Made by a program: the position numbers and the translations under genes
NCBI GenBank assembly: GCA_963841205.1
Contig: CAWJCH010000032.1
Coordinates: 178,721-242,720 of the forward strand
Origin: CAWAWP01 sp963841205
GTDB lineage: Bacteria > Chloroflexota > Ktedonobacteria > Ktedonobacterales > JADMIN01
DNA: 64,000 nucleotides
Reading direction: 5' to 3'
Notes under the pieces: generated by a model
The model's database searches: none
The model's input: the letters and a program-made list of their open reading frames with translations, nothing else
What the model was told of the DNA's origin: nothing
In this document: one piece after another, positions 52,159-61,532 of the stretch
Layout of the letters: each line of letters begins with the position of its first letter
Position numbering within the stretch: position 1 is the first letter of the stretch

Positions 52159-53300
52159 CTAGCGGATGCTCGGTTCGTCCCCGCAGGCTACCCCCGCGAG
52201 TCCTCGAAGGGCCTGCCCGGCCCATTGGATGTTGCGCGCCGCGTTCTCATCGCGGTCCATCACCAGCCCACACATGGAGCAAACATGGGTCCGCACACTG
52301 AGGCTTTTCGGCACGCGCTCCCCACAGCCACTACAATCCTGGCTGGAATAGTGAGGCGGGACCGCAATCACTCGTTTTCCGGCGCATGCTGCCTTGAAAA
52401 CGAGGATGGACCGGAATCGCGCCCAACCGGCATCATGGATGCTCTTGGCCAGATGGCGACTCCGCACCAGGTTGCTGACCTGCAAATCTTCGAGATAGAT
52501 AGTGTCGTAGGTTTGAATCAGCATGCGCGCCGTCTTATGGTGGAAATCGGCGCGCTGGTGCTTGACTGTCTGCTACTGCCTGGCGCAACACTGCGCGGCC
52601 TTCTTGCGGCGCGTGCTCCCCTTTTGACGTTTGGAGACACACCGTTGGGCTTTCGCCAGGTGTTTTTCGGCATGGCGATGGTAGCGCGGGTCGTGTACCA
52701 CCAGCCCATCGGCGGTGACGAGAAACACTTTCAGCCCGATATCAATGCCGGTTTCCTTGCCCGTCATAGGCAACGGCTGCTCAGGAACTTCGGCGCAGGA
52801 GAAGATGGCATACCAGCCGTCTGGCTCATGGCTCACGGTGACGGTTTTCGGCTGACCCTCAATCGGGCGCGACCATCGCACTGCGATACGGCCAATCTTG
52901 GACAGGATCAGGAACCCATTGTCTGATTGTGCACCATTGCCGAATTGCTTGTAGGTGAAACTGTGGTAGCGGTTACGTCCCTGAAAGCGGGGAAATCCTG
53001 GCGTTTGCCCGGCTTTCACGCGCGTGAAGAACGCTCGATGCGCCTTGTCCAATCGGGTCAGCACATCTTGCAACACCTGGCTATGGAGAGCGGCGTATTC
53101 CGGCATCGTGGCGCGCAGATCCGGCAGTTCAGCTTCCTGCATGGCATGGGTCCGGTGACGCCACAGTGGCGGTAGGCGGAGATGCGTTGTTCGAGACCAG
53201 CGTTATAGAGGTCGCGGCAATGCCACAACATCTCATCCAACACCCGTTCTTGCTCGGTGGTTGGCTTGAGTTTGTCCTTGTAGCTCTTGCGCACCCTCAT
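52159..53300 (-). pseudogene. tnpB: TnpB (RNA-guided nuclease-like) with frameshift and amber stop
   Basis: Three reading pieces make one TnpB. An N-terminal piece (YKDKLKPTTEQERVLDEMLW) is followed by a middle piece with TPGFPRFQGRNRYHSFTYKQ and the first RuvC Asp in ETGIDIGLKVFLVTADG. The C-terminal piece has TIYLEDLQVSN (Glu), the zinc finger CSGCGERV/CSMCG and the last Asp in MDRDENAARNI. The first break is a frameshift near 53140; the second is a single TAG at 52573-52575, after which the same frame continues QTVKHQRADFHHKTA. All catalytic residues are still present. TnpB is a guide-RNA-directed DNA nuclease; this copy should be inactive unless read through. Confidence 0.85.
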
Positions 53301-53316
53301 GGTGATGGATTCCTAA

Positions 53317-53715
53317 CTACTGACGACTTTGGGCTTCAATGTAGCGTTGAATGATTTCACCACGCACATTTCCGGCTGTAGACGCGAAACAGGAACGTGT
53401 CCACAGCGAGGGCAACCGATGCAATTCAGGAAACTCCGCGCGCAACGTGAATGTGGAAAAGTCCGTGCACTCTTTGACGACCTCAGCGGCGCTCACTGAG
53501 GGCCAGACCCGCGCAAACACATGGCTGTGGTCAGGCTGAACAGCCAGTTCGAGAATGGTCCAGCCCTTCTCATCGCATTTCTGGCGAATGAGGTCTTCAC
53601 AGCGTCGGCCCACCTGATCGACCACCACTTTTTGGCGGCGTTTGGGACACCAGATAAGGTGGTAAACAATCCGGTGCACATGACGCTCGTCGCGTTGGTA
53701 TTCCAGGTTACCCAC
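53317..53715 (-). CDS. tnpA: TnpA, Y1 HUH transposase of IS200/IS605
   Basis: The 132-aa product has the HUH motif in QPDHSHVFARVWPSVSAAEV and the catalytic Tyr in GEIIQRYIEAQ. YHLIWCPKRRQKVV and EKGWTILELAVQPDH are standard family sequences. It is full length and intact, so it could act in cis or on related ends. It moves single-stranded circular intermediates. tnpB starts 16 bp downstream. Confidence 0.93.
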   Translation of the reverse strand: MGNLEYQRDERHVHRIVYHLIWCPKRRQKVVVDQVGRRCEDLIRQKCDEKGWTILELAVQPDHSHVFARVWPSVSAAEVVKECTDFSTFTLRAEFPELHRLPSLWTRSCFASTAGNVRGEIIQRYIEAQSRQ

Positions 53716-53924
53716 GTCGTTTCTCCTGTAGCAAACCTACCGCAGTATCTACACTCCGGCATCCGCAACAGGCTTTCGGCTCAAGCCACGCAAGCCCTTT
53801 CATCCGCATGGGCTGAGGCCCAGCGGCTTTCCGGGCTATTCTGTAAGTCACGTGGAGATACCCATCTACTCCAGCGCCTTTGCTCGAGAGCGTTGGTTCT
53901 CGCGCAGCATTAAATTGCTTCTAA

Positions 53925-54836
53925 GAGCCTATCCGAATAACTGTGGTAGACTACGTCACATGAAGCCACACGAGACCAAGAAGCGAGAACGGCAGCGCAC
54001 GCCGAATAACCGGACTACCACCGGCTTTCGCGTCTCCGATGCCCTGTGGGCGGTGCTGGAGCCCCTGCTGCCCGTCCACGTCAATACCCATCGCTTCGGC
54101 GGCGGACGACCGCGGGTGTCGGATCGCACCTGTGCCGATGCGATCTTCTACGTGCTGCGGACCGGCTGCCAGTGGTCGGCGCTCGACCAGACCGAGCTCT
54201 GCGCCCATTCGACGGCCCATGATCGCTTTCAGGCCTGGGTAGAAGCCGGCGTCTTCCTGCAGCTGTGGCACGCTGGGGTGGCGCGGTTTGATGAGCTGCG
54301 CGGGATCGAATGGGACTGGCTGGCGATGGACGGGGCGATGACCAAGGCGCCCCTGGGCGGGGGGAAAACCGGTCCCAATCCCACCGACCGGGGCAAGTCC
54401 GGCGTCAAGCGCAGCCTGCTGACCGAGGGGCATGGGGTGCCGATCGGCCTGGCGGTGGCCGGCGCCAATCGGCATGACATGAAGCTGGCGCGGGCGACCG
54501 TGGACGCCCTGATCGTCGCGCGTCCCGCCCCGACCCCCGAGCGACCGCAGGGGATGTGCTTGGATGCGGGCTACGACTACGATGCGGTCTATGCCATGCT
54601 GCGGGAGTTTGGCTTTACGGCCCATGTGCGTCCGCGCGGGGAGGAAGCGAAAGCGATCAAAGACGAAGCGGGCTTCAAAGCGCGGCGCTGGGTGGTGGAG
54701 CGGGCGCACTCGTGGATGAACCGCTTCCGTCGTCTGCTGATCCGCTGGGACAAGAAACCGCAGAACTACCTGGCGTTTCTGCATTTCGCCTGTGGCCTGA
54801 TTGCCTTGCGGGCTGCTGGGTTATTCGGATAGGCTC
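53925..54836 (+). mobile_element. IS5-family insertion sequence (912 bp)
   Basis: Perfect 17-bp terminal inverted repeats, gagcctatccgaataac (53925-53941) and its complement (54820-54836), flank one transposase gene. TAA occurs on both sides (53922-53924 and 54837-54839), fitting the TNA target duplication of the IS427 group of IS5. The element appears complete and possibly active. Confidence 0.92.
53960..54832 (+). CDS. IS5-family transposase
   Basis: The 290-aa product has DDE motifs at WLAMDGAMTKAPLGGGKTGP (first Asp), CLDAGYDYDAVYAML (second Asp) and RRWVVERAHSWMNRFRRLLI (Glu). The N-terminal region WAVLEPLLPVHVNTHRFGGG and GCQWSALDQTEL is the usual IS427-group domain. The frame is intact from ATG 53960 to the stop inside the right inverted repeat. 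Residues SGVKRSLLTEGHGVPIGLAV confirm the group. Confidence 0.95.
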   Translation: MKPHETKKRERQRTPNNRTTTGFRVSDALWAVLEPLLPVHVNTHRFGGGRPRVSDRTCADAIFYVLRTGCQWSALDQTELCAHSTAHDRFQAWVEAGVFLQLWHAGVARFDELRGIEWDWLAMDGAMTKAPLGGGKTGPNPTDRGKSGVKRSLLTEGHGVPIGLAVAGANRHDMKLARATVDALIVARPAPTPERPQGMCLDAGYDYDAVYAMLREFGFTAHVRPRGEEAKAIKDEAGFKARRWVVERAHSWMNRFRRLLIRWDKKPQNYLAFLHFACGLIALRAAGLFG

Positions 54837-54855
54837 TAAGCGCATCTGGGGGATT

Positions 54856-55578
54856 CTAGCCTATCGCTTGACCGATGAGTTTGCCGATGCCGAAAGTCAC
54901 CAAGGCGGCGAGCAAGCCGAGCGCGACCTGGCGCCCGCCCGTCTTGAGCACGGCGACGCCTGTCGTGAGGCTGATGCCGACGCCGATCAGAAAGAGTCCG
55001 CCCACGCTGAGGATCAGGCTGACCGCGACGGCGGTCAAGCCGCCGAGGAAGAAGAAGGCGAGCACCGGCACGATGGCGCCGAAGGAGAACAGCAGGAATG
55101 AGGTGAATGCGGCGACGAATGCCGCGGAGTTTGATTCCGCGGGATCGAGCCCCAGCTCCTCGCGGGCGAGGGTGTCGAGCGCGGCGTCCCCGCGACTGAT
55201 GAGTTGTTGCGCGAGCGCCTCGGCGAGCACGCAGTCGATCCCCTTCGCCTCGTAAATCTGCGCCAACTCCTGGCGCTCTTCCTCCGGCGTCTCGGCCAGT
55301 TCCTGGCGCTCGATGCCGATCTGGTGCTCGTAGAGATCGCGGGCGCTCTGCACCGAGAGCCACTCGCCGATCGCCATCGAGAGGCCGCCCGCCAGCATCC
55401 CGGCGAGGCCGGTCAAGAGGATGGCACGGCCCGCCAAGTTGGCGCCGGCCACCCCCATCACCAGGCTGAGGTTCGAGGTCAAGCCGTCGCTGGCACCGAG
55501 CACGGCTGCGCGCAACGCGTTGCCGCCCCCGGTCGAGCGGTGCCGGCCCTCGATGCGGGCGATGCGGGCACCGGACAT
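54856..55578 (-). CDS. VIT1/CCC1-family transporter, possibly 5-prime truncated
   Basis: The product (240 aa from ATG 55578) begins RIARIEGRHRSTGGGNALRA. Family motifs follow: VLGASDGLTSNLSLVMGVAG, GLSMAIGEWLSVQSARDLYE, FLLFSFGAIVPVLAFFFLGG and the final helix VALGLLAALVTFGIGKLIGQ. These proteins move Fe2+/Mn2+ across membranes. Many bacterial versions carry a rubrerythrin-like N-terminal domain; here the upstream sequence is an IS630 remnant. The gene may therefore have lost that domain, with GGGAG before 55578 now used as the start. The IS5 element inserted 17 bp after the stop codon. Confidence 0.82.
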   Translation of the reverse strand: MSGARIARIEGRHRSTGGGNALRAAVLGASDGLTSNLSLVMGVAGANLAGRAILLTGLAGMLAGGLSMAIGEWLSVQSARDLYEHQIGIERQELAETPEEERQELAQIYEAKGIDCVLAEALAQQLISRGDAALDTLAREELGLDPAESNSAAFVAAFTSFLLFSFGAIVPVLAFFFLGGLTAVAVSLILSVGGLFLIGVGISLTTGVAVLKTGGRQVALGLLAALVTFGIGKLIGQAIG

Positions 55579-55589
55579 GCCGCTCCCGT

Positions 55590-56043
55590 CGTGCACCGCG
55601 CGCAGTGGACGCGCTGGCAGGCGGGCTTGCGGGTCCGCATTACCTTGCCGGCGGAGCTCCCACCGCTGCGCCTCCTGCTCGTCTGGGATAACCTGGCGGG
55701 CCACCATACCCCCGAACTCGTGCTCTGGCTCTTCGCCCACGGCGTCATGGTGCTCTACACCCCGCTGTCGGGGAGTTGGCTTATTATGGCCGAATCCCTC
55801 CAGCGCATCCTCATCCGCCGTGCCTTGCAGGGGCAGCACCCGCAGTCCTCCCAGCAGCTGATCGCCTGGCTGGAAGCGACCGCCCGCTCCTGGAACGCCG
55901 ACCCGACCCCGTTCACCTGGGGTGGCAAACGCGCGGCTCGCCGGGTCCGCGCCCGCCAGCGCCGTCATGCCCTTGGCGGCTCCGGCGCCCAGGCTGCCCG
56001 CTCCTTCCGCTGCCGGGCACATGGCTACGTCCAGCACAAGTGA
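55590..56043 (+). pseudogene. IS630-like transposase C-terminal remnant
   Basis: The plus-strand frame reads HRAQWTRWQAGLRVRITLPA, then LLLVWDNLAGHHTPELVLWL, VMVLYTPLSGSWLIMAESLQ and NADPTPFTWGGKRAARRVRA. It holds the second catalytic Asp (VWDNLAGH) and the Glu region (SWLIMAESLQR) of an IS630-like transposase and the usual basic tail. The first half of the protein is missing. It differs from the IS630 at 31514. It abuts the 5-prime end of the VIT gene on the other strand. Confidence 0.75.
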
Positions 56044-56114
56044 CCCACTAGTCATCGAGACGGCGGTGCGCTGCACCGCCGCTCTCATCCTGCTGCCCCG
56101 GACCACCGCAGGCA

Positions 56115-57167
56115 TCATTGTGCGATGAGACTGAGGTTACCGACGTTGACGGTGACGTGGATGGTGCCGGTCGGGCTGGTGCCGAGGTTGCCCGAGGCGG
56201 CGGCGCCAACGGTGCTGGGACGACTCACAGGTATTGGCCAGCCAGTGACAGCGATGGAGCCGACGTTGACCGAGGCGTCTAGGCGCGCGGGGGTGTCGGC
56301 GGGCAGCCGCAGCGTGACACTGCCAGCGTTGTCGACGATGCGGACGTCGGCGTTCGGCGCCAGCGTGCCGCTGAGGGAGATGGCGCCAGCATTGGTGGTC
56401 ACGGTGGAACCGTCCCCGAGGGTTACGTTGGTCGCGCTTACCATGCCGGCGTTGGTCTCGACGGTGAGGACGCCGGAGACGTTCGCGAGGTTGACTGCGC
56501 CTGCGTCCACATGCACTTTGGCGTTGGCGCTGGCGGGTACGATGAGCGTCATGTCCATAGTGCGGCTGTACCAGACACCGTCTTGCCAGCGGGTGGTGAA
56601 GTGACCGTCGATGGCGATGGCGTTACCGGACTGCGTGGCGGCAATCGCGTTGGCGCTGAGGGCACGCTGGGCGCCAGTGTTGTCCAAGGTGCGGATGTTA
56701 TTGGTGATCTGCACGGTGACCTGCCCGACGTTGCCCTGGCGGATGGTCACAGAGCCTGCAGTGTCATAGACGTTGACGATAGGCACGCCGGTGACGGTGA
56801 AGGTTTGCGTCGCGGTACGCGAATACGTGGGGCCAGCGAGGTTCACTACGAACGCGATCAGGCCGACGATCAGCGCTAGGAAGAGGGCGAAGAACACTAG
56901 GGAGATGATCCCGCCGATGAGCCAGCCGCGCCGCGCGCGGCGCTCTCTTGGGGGATAGCCATAGGCGTATGGGTCGTATGGGTCATATGGGTATGGCGGG
57001 TAGCGCGGTGCCATGCCCGGCGGGGTCATCGGCGAGCCGTAGTTCGGCAGGGGGTAGTGTGGCGGTACGTGAACAGGTGGTGCGGACGAGACGGGTGGTG
57101 CGGCTTCTGGTGCGGCACCGGGGCTATCAGGAGTGAGGGTACCTCCGCGCGGCGTGTTGGGATCCAT
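56115..57167 (-). CDS. Membrane-anchored DUF4097-like beta-repeat protein
   Basis: The 350-aa product has a Pro/Tyr-rich cytoplasmic N-terminus (residues 1 to about 78, with PPYPYDPYDPYAYGYPPRE) and a membrane helix at about 82-112 (IISLVFFALFLALIVGLIAF). A C-terminal parallel-beta-type region has short repeats such as VHVDAGAVNLANVSGVLTVE, TVTTNAGAISLSG and VRIVDNAGSVTLRLP. This resembles the adhesin-like DUF4097 fold. The start at 57167 has AAGGAC upstream; the longer frame does not. It stands alone; function unknown. Confidence 0.75.
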   Translation of the reverse strand: MDPNTPRGGTLTPDSPGAAPEAAPPVSSAPPVHVPPHYPLPNYGSPMTPPGMAPRYPPYPYDPYDPYAYGYPPRERRARRGWLIGGIISLVFFALFLALIVGLIAFVVNLAGPTYSRTATQTFTVTGVPIVNVYDTAGSVTIRQGNVGQVTVQITNNIRTLDNTGAQRALSANAIAATQSGNAIAIDGHFTTRWQDGVWYSRTMDMTLIVPASANAKVHVDAGAVNLANVSGVLTVETNAGMVSATNVTLGDGSTVTTNAGAISLSGTLAPNADVRIVDNAGSVTLRLPADTPARLDASVNVGSIAVTGWPIPVSRPSTVGAAASGNLGTSPTGTIHVTVNVGNLSLIAQ

Positions 57168-57709
57168 GGTGTGTGTCCTTTCTCGCGGCAAAGCCCGCCG
57201 CTGCCACGGGCTTCGCCACTGGGAACATACGTCGGTGAGTTCGCAGCGAGGTCACGGCCAGGCGTGCGGCATCACGAGTGCCACACAGACAGCAGCGATT
57301 TAACGCACGGCTGCATGCGCAAGGGCAGAGGCATCAAGCTGAGTGCGCGGCCGATGAACACCACCCCAAGTACCGAGGACTGCCCCCCAGGGGTCCCAGC
57401 GTGGTGCGATTTCAAAGGCCCAGAGGCCCAACCTTCATGCGCCCGGTGATTGAGCGACCTAAGCTAGGCGGTCCCCATCCAGGCGAAGTACGCGGCACTG
57501 AGCAGGAGGATCCATCGCGTCTAGCCTATCGAGCGTTTGCCAGTGACCTCACTGTAATTTAAGCCCTGCGTGTCGTGACCGAGGCGGGACGACGCTGCCA
57601 TACGGTTTGAAGGGGAATGAGATTCCCGATGTGTCACCCTCCAAGGCACGAGATCTCCAGTGAGGACCACCGGAGTGAGAGAAGGTGAACATGGTAGGAG
57701 AGGCCCACT
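57168..57709. other. Intergenic region, carotenoid operon upstream
   Basis: About 540 bp between divergent genes; no gene is seen. Promoters for both flanking genes should lie here. GGAG at about 57696 is the likely ribosome binding site of the next gene. Confidence 0.4.
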
Positions 57710-58699
57710 ATGGTACAGCAAGTCGTCGAGTCGCCCCGTGCGCCCGTGGTGGAAATCCCCGAGGAACGCCGTGTGCTGGATTGTGCGAGCCGGCACGGCG
57801 TCAGCAGTAATGACGCCCTGCCTGCCATCATTACGAAAAACGCCAGTAAGCAGACATATTACACCATCCGCCTGCTCGTCGACCGCGAGCGTAGGCTCAG
57901 CGCGTATCGAGCATATGCGTACTTCCGCTGGGTGGATGATTTGCTCGACGAGGAAATCTCTGCGCGATCTGAACGGCTAGATTTCGTTGAGCGTCAACGC
58001 GCCCTCGTCGAAGCCTGCTACCAGGACGCCTGCCTGCCCACCTTGACCGTAGAGGAATGCATGCTTGTCGATTTGATCCGAGGGGACCGTGAGCCTACCA
58101 GCGACTTGCGGTCGTATATCTGCAACATGATGGCTGTCATGGCGTTCGACGCCGAGCGGCGAGGGCGTACTATCTCGACGTCGGAGCTTGCGACCTACAC
58201 GGGCCATCTGGCCACCGCCGTGACGGATGCGTTGCATTACCACATAGGCCACGGAGAGTACGCGCCGCACGGCGACTCACGCTACCTCGCGGCCTCCGCC
58301 GCGCATATCACGCACATGTTGCGCGACACCTTCGAAGATGTGGAGTCGGGCTACTTCAATATTCCCGCCGAGTTCCTTGACGAGTACCACATCGGCCCTT
58401 CGGATGTGGAGAGCGCGCCGTATCGGGCGTGGGTCGAGAGCAGGGTTTCCGCTGCGCGTGCCGCTTTCAAGGCAGGAGATGCCTACCTTGCTCAGGTCGA
58501 GAATCGCCGCTGTCGCCTTGCGGGCTACACCTACACGGCGCGGTTCACACCGGTTTTGGAGGCCATCGAGCGAGATGGATACCTGCTTCGGCCCCGATAC
58601 CCAGAAGGCAAAGGGCTGCGAGGCGGCCTCAGGACGACTTGGTCACTGCTCATCGATGCACTAGGGCTGTTGCCACACTCGCGACTCGCCGCGCCGTGA
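57710..58699 (+). CDS. crtB: Phytoene/squalene synthase family protein
   Basis: The 329-aa product has both prenyl-diphosphate-binding Asp motifs of head-to-head synthases: YAYFRWVDDLLDEE (DDLLD) and ITHMLRDTFEDVESGYFNIP (DTFED). SKQTYYTIRLLVDRERRLSA is the usual early segment, and EGKGLRGGLRTTWSLLID the end. It should condense two geranylgeranyl diphosphates to phytoene; a squalene-type product cannot be excluded. The pairing with crtI 47 bp downstream favours phytoene. ATG 57710 has AGGAG about 10 nt upstream. Confidence 0.88.
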   Translation: MVQQVVESPRAPVVEIPEERRVLDCASRHGVSSNDALPAIITKNASKQTYYTIRLLVDRERRLSAYRAYAYFRWVDDLLDEEISARSERLDFVERQRALVEACYQDACLPTLTVEECMLVDLIRGDREPTSDLRSYICNMMAVMAFDAERRGRTISTSELATYTGHLATAVTDALHYHIGHGEYAPHGDSRYLAASAAHITHMLRDTFEDVESGYFNIPAEFLDEYHIGPSDVESAPYRAWVESRVSAARAAFKAGDAYLAQVENRRCRLAGYTYTARFTPVLEAIERDGYLLRPRYPEGKGLRGGLRTTWSLLIDALGLLPHSRLAAP

Positions 58700-58746
58700 G
58701 TGTTCCGGTCTTGACTGTCGTCTAATGCGCGAAAGCGGGGAGCACC

Positions 58747-60258
58747 ATGGAGCGTACCTCTGCCATCATCATCGGAGCCGGGATCGGCGGCATCGCCGCG
58801 GCGGCGCACCTGGCTCAGCTCGGCATGCAGGTGACGGTCCTCGAGAAGAATGGGTGGCCAGGCGGTCGTTGCGACCACTTCGAGCGTGAGGGGCACCACT
58901 TCAATACTGGTCCCACCCTCTTAATTATGCCGATGGTCTACGAGGCGGAGTTCGCCTCGCTCGGTGTGGCCCTGCGCGAACGACTGGAGTTGCAGCGCGT
59001 GGATCCGACCTATCACGTGGTCTTCGATGACGGCAGTCAACTCGCCCTCACGTCTGATCTGCGCGCGATGCATGAGCAGTTGGAGGCAATCGAACGGGGC
59101 AGTTTCGGAGCCTATCTGCGCTACCTTGAGGAAGGCGAACGTCATTACCGCGTCGCCATGGATCGCTTGGTGGAACGCGATTTTCGCCATGCCTCGGATT
59201 TCTTCGCCGTTGGCAACCTTCCCCTCTTGTTCAGTCTCCAGCCCTTCCTCCCGCATTACCAGCACATGTCGACGTACTTCACCGATCCCCGCCTGAAGGC
59301 GGCCTTCACTTTCCAGGACGTGTACATGGGGCTGAGTCCGTTCGAGGCGCCGTCGACGTTCTCCATGATGCCCTACACCGAACTCGCTCATGGCGTCTGG
59401 TATCCCGCCGGAGGCATGTACAGCGTGGTGGAGGCACTGATGGAGGTTGCTCGCGACGCAGGGGTTGAATTTGTGTTCCATAGCGCGGTGGATCGGATCG
59501 AGGTCGAAGGGACGCATGCCACCGGGGTCGTTCTGGAGGATGGCTGGCACCTGCAGGCGGACGTGCTCGTGGCAAATGCCGATCTCCCCTATGTCTACCA
59601 GCATCTGCTCCCGGAAGACCCGTATGCACATGAATTGGCCAACAAGCGGTACTCGTGTTCGGCAATCAGCTTCTTTTGGGGCGTCGATAAGGTGTATCCG
59701 GCACTAGGCCCGCACACCCTCTTCATCGCAGACGATTATCGGGAAAACTTCGAGAGCATCACGCAAGGACTGACGGTACCTGAGAATCCGAGCCTATATA
59801 TTCATGCGCCAGCGCGACTCGATCCGTCAGTGTCCCCACCGGGCCAAGACACCGTGATGGCGGTGGTCCCTGTCGGGCATCTCGATGACATCGGCGCGCA
59901 GGACTGGCCACAGCTCAGGGACACGGCACGGCAATCCGTGTTTCGACGGTTGGCGCTGCTGGGGATCGACGACTTGCAGGCGCATCTGAAGTTCGAGGTG
60001 AACTACACCCCCCTGTCCTGGCGTAAGCGATACAACCTGATGAAGGGGGCCACGCATGGGTTGTCGCACACGATCACGCAGTTGGGATATTTGCGCCCAC
60101 ACAACCGTCATGCTCACTACCACAATCTGTACTTTGTCGGCGCCAGCACCCATCCGGGAACGGGCGTGCCCACTGCACTCGTCTGTGCCCGTTTGGTCGC
60201 TGAACGAGTGACCGAGGAATTGCGTGAGACTGCACTCGTTGGAGCGAAGGATGAGTAG
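58747..60258 (+). CDS. crtI: Phytoene desaturase-type FAD oxidoreductase
   Basis: The 503-aa product has the FAD motif AIIIGAGIGGIAAAAHLAQL and VLEKNGWPGGRCDHFEREGH. It has FNTGPTLLIMP, the middle DVYMGLSPFEAPSTFSMMPY with GVWYPAGGMYSVVEALMEVA, and the C-terminal carotenoid signature LYFVGASTHPGTGVPTALVC. It introduces double bonds into phytoene to form colored carotenes. The gene forms an operon with crtB. No cyclase or other crt gene follows in this window. Confidence 0.93.
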   Translation: MERTSAIIIGAGIGGIAAAAHLAQLGMQVTVLEKNGWPGGRCDHFEREGHHFNTGPTLLIMPMVYEAEFASLGVALRERLELQRVDPTYHVVFDDGSQLALTSDLRAMHEQLEAIERGSFGAYLRYLEEGERHYRVAMDRLVERDFRHASDFFAVGNLPLLFSLQPFLPHYQHMSTYFTDPRLKAAFTFQDVYMGLSPFEAPSTFSMMPYTELAHGVWYPAGGMYSVVEALMEVARDAGVEFVFHSAVDRIEVEGTHATGVVLEDGWHLQADVLVANADLPYVYQHLLPEDPYAHELANKRYSCSAISFFWGVDKVYPALGPHTLFIADDYRENFESITQGLTVPENPSLYIHAPARLDPSVSPPGQDTVMAVVPVGHLDDIGAQDWPQLRDTARQSVFRRLALLGIDDLQAHLKFEVNYTPLSWRKRYNLMKGATHGLSHTITQLGYLRPHNRHAHYHNLYFVGASTHPGTGVPTALVCARLVAERVTEELRETALVGAKDE

Positions 60259-60375
60259 TTGGATGGTACAGTAGCGCCCGCTTCTGAACTATCACGCGCC
60301 ACGAGGCTCAGCTCCGAAGTCCTGCGGTCCGTGAACTGCGTTATCGCCTAATCTGTGCCTGTGCCTAGACAACCT

Positions 60376-60657
60376 ATGGGAATTCTTGAAGCATTAGAAG
60401 GGGACGTCTTCGCCGTGGTCGGCTGGTCGGAGGCGTGCCCCGACGCAGTGGATGTGACGTGGATCCGCCGCGTGGTCCCAGATGAGGGTGACTCCCGACG
60501 CTCGCGCTGGCCTACCGTCTCGACCTGGCGGGTGGTGCAATCCGCAATTTTCACCGACGCCCCAACCGAGGCGCGAGGGCTGATCCGCCGCAAGCAGCGT
60601 GGGCACGACGTGAAGGTGCTGGACGGCGATCCTGCACCTCGAGGGCGGGCAGTGTGA
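60376..60657 (+). CDS. Small hypothetical protein
   Basis: The product (93 aa from ATG 60376; GTG 60355 would add 7) reads MGILEALEGDVFAVVGWSEA and WPTVSTWRVVQSAIFTD, ending in a basic tail. No family or membrane segment is seen and no strong ribosome signal is present. It lies between crtI and an IS3 element whose left end begins 18 bp after its stop codon. Confidence 0.35.
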   Translation: MGILEALEGDVFAVVGWSEACPDAVDVTWIRRVVPDEGDSRRSRWPTVSTWRVVQSAIFTDAPTEARGLIRRKQRGHDVKVLDGDPAPRGRAV

Positions 60658-60698
60658 CCTGCTACCCGGTGTATGACCAACGATAATGAGAGACTCCG

Positions 60699-61532
60699 CT
60701 AGGCTGGTATAGACTGGGCGAAGATGGCTGGCGGCAGCTGCTGCAAGGCGCTGTGCGGGCGCTGGGTGTTGTAATCCTCCTTCCACTCTATGATGATCTG
60801 CCGCGCCTGGGCGAGGGTGAGGAACCAGTGGGCATTGAGGCATTCGTCGCGGAATTTGCCGTTGAAACTCTCCAGATAACCGTTCTGGGACGGCTTGCCC
60901 GGCTCGATGAAGTCCAGGGTCACCTTGCGGGCTGCAGCCCAGACGTCGAGCGCGAGCCCGGCGAACTCTGGCCCGTTATCCACCGTAATCTGCTGGGGCA
61001 CGCCGTAGTGGTCGACGAGCTGGTCGAGCACGCGGACGACCCGCTGCCCAGGAAGTGACGTGTCGACCTCGATCGCCAGGCATTCGCGCGTGACCGTGTC
61101 GAGCACGTTCAAGGTCCGAAAGCGCCGGCCATTGGCCAGGGTGTCCTGCATGAAGTCCATCGCCCAGGCCTGTCCGCGGGTCCAGCTGCGCACTCCTGCC
61201 ACACGGGGCGGGACCGCCACCCGCTTGCGTTTGCGCCGACGCACGGCCAAGCCCTCCAGGCGATAGAGCCGGTAGACCCGTTTCCGATTGATCGCTCCCC
61301 GTTCCCCGTGCTCGCGCTGCAGCAGCACGTGCAAGCGGCGATACCCCCAACGCGGCCGCAGGCCCGCCAAGGCGCGCAACCGCTCGCGCAGCGCCGTCTC
61401 GTCGGCACGTCGCCGCTGTCGATACCGCATCGTCGTCCGATGCGCCTGGATCAGCCGACAGGCGCGTCGCTCGGAGAATCGGTAGGTCTCTTGCAGGTAG
61501 CCCACGGCCCGCCGGCGGGCCGTGGGCGTCAC
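60699..61532 (-). CDS. IS3 transposase OrfB (DDE integrase core)
   Basis: The 277-aa product has an HTH_21-like region (RRACRLIQAHRTTMRYRQRR, LRPRWGYRRLHVLLQREHGE) and an rve integrase core. The DDE residues are in AWAMDFMQDTLANGRRFRTL (Asp), ITVDNGPEFAGLALDVWAAA (Asp) and PSQNGYLESFNGKFRDECLN (Glu). It is normally made as an OrfAB fusion by -1 frameshifting. The GTG at 61532 overlaps the orfA stop codon. Confidence 0.94.
   Translation of the reverse strand: MTPTARRRAVGYLQETYRFSERRACRLIQAHRTTMRYRQRRRADETALRERLRALAGLRPRWGYRRLHVLLQREHGERGAINRKRVYRLYRLEGLAVRRRKRKRVAVPPRVAGVRSWTRGQAWAMDFMQDTLANGRRFRTLNVLDTVTRECLAIEVDTSLPGQRVVRVLDQLVDHYGVPQQITVDNGPEFAGLALDVWAAARKVTLDFIEPGKPSQNGYLESFNGKFRDECLNAHWFLTLAQARQIIIEWKEDYNTQRPHSALQQLPPAIFAQSIPA

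Larger units (their letters stand above)
52011..53850 (-). mobile_element. IS200/IS605-family element (tnpA + broken tnpB)
   Basis: The element contains tnpA and tnpB in the same direction. The left end (on the tnpA side) has a subterminal hairpin region around 53785-53825 with complementary AAGCC/GGCTT and GCCC/GGGC blocks. The right end lies within about 150 bp below the tnpB stop. Exact ends were not determined because this family has no inverted repeats or target duplication. Confidence 0.75.
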
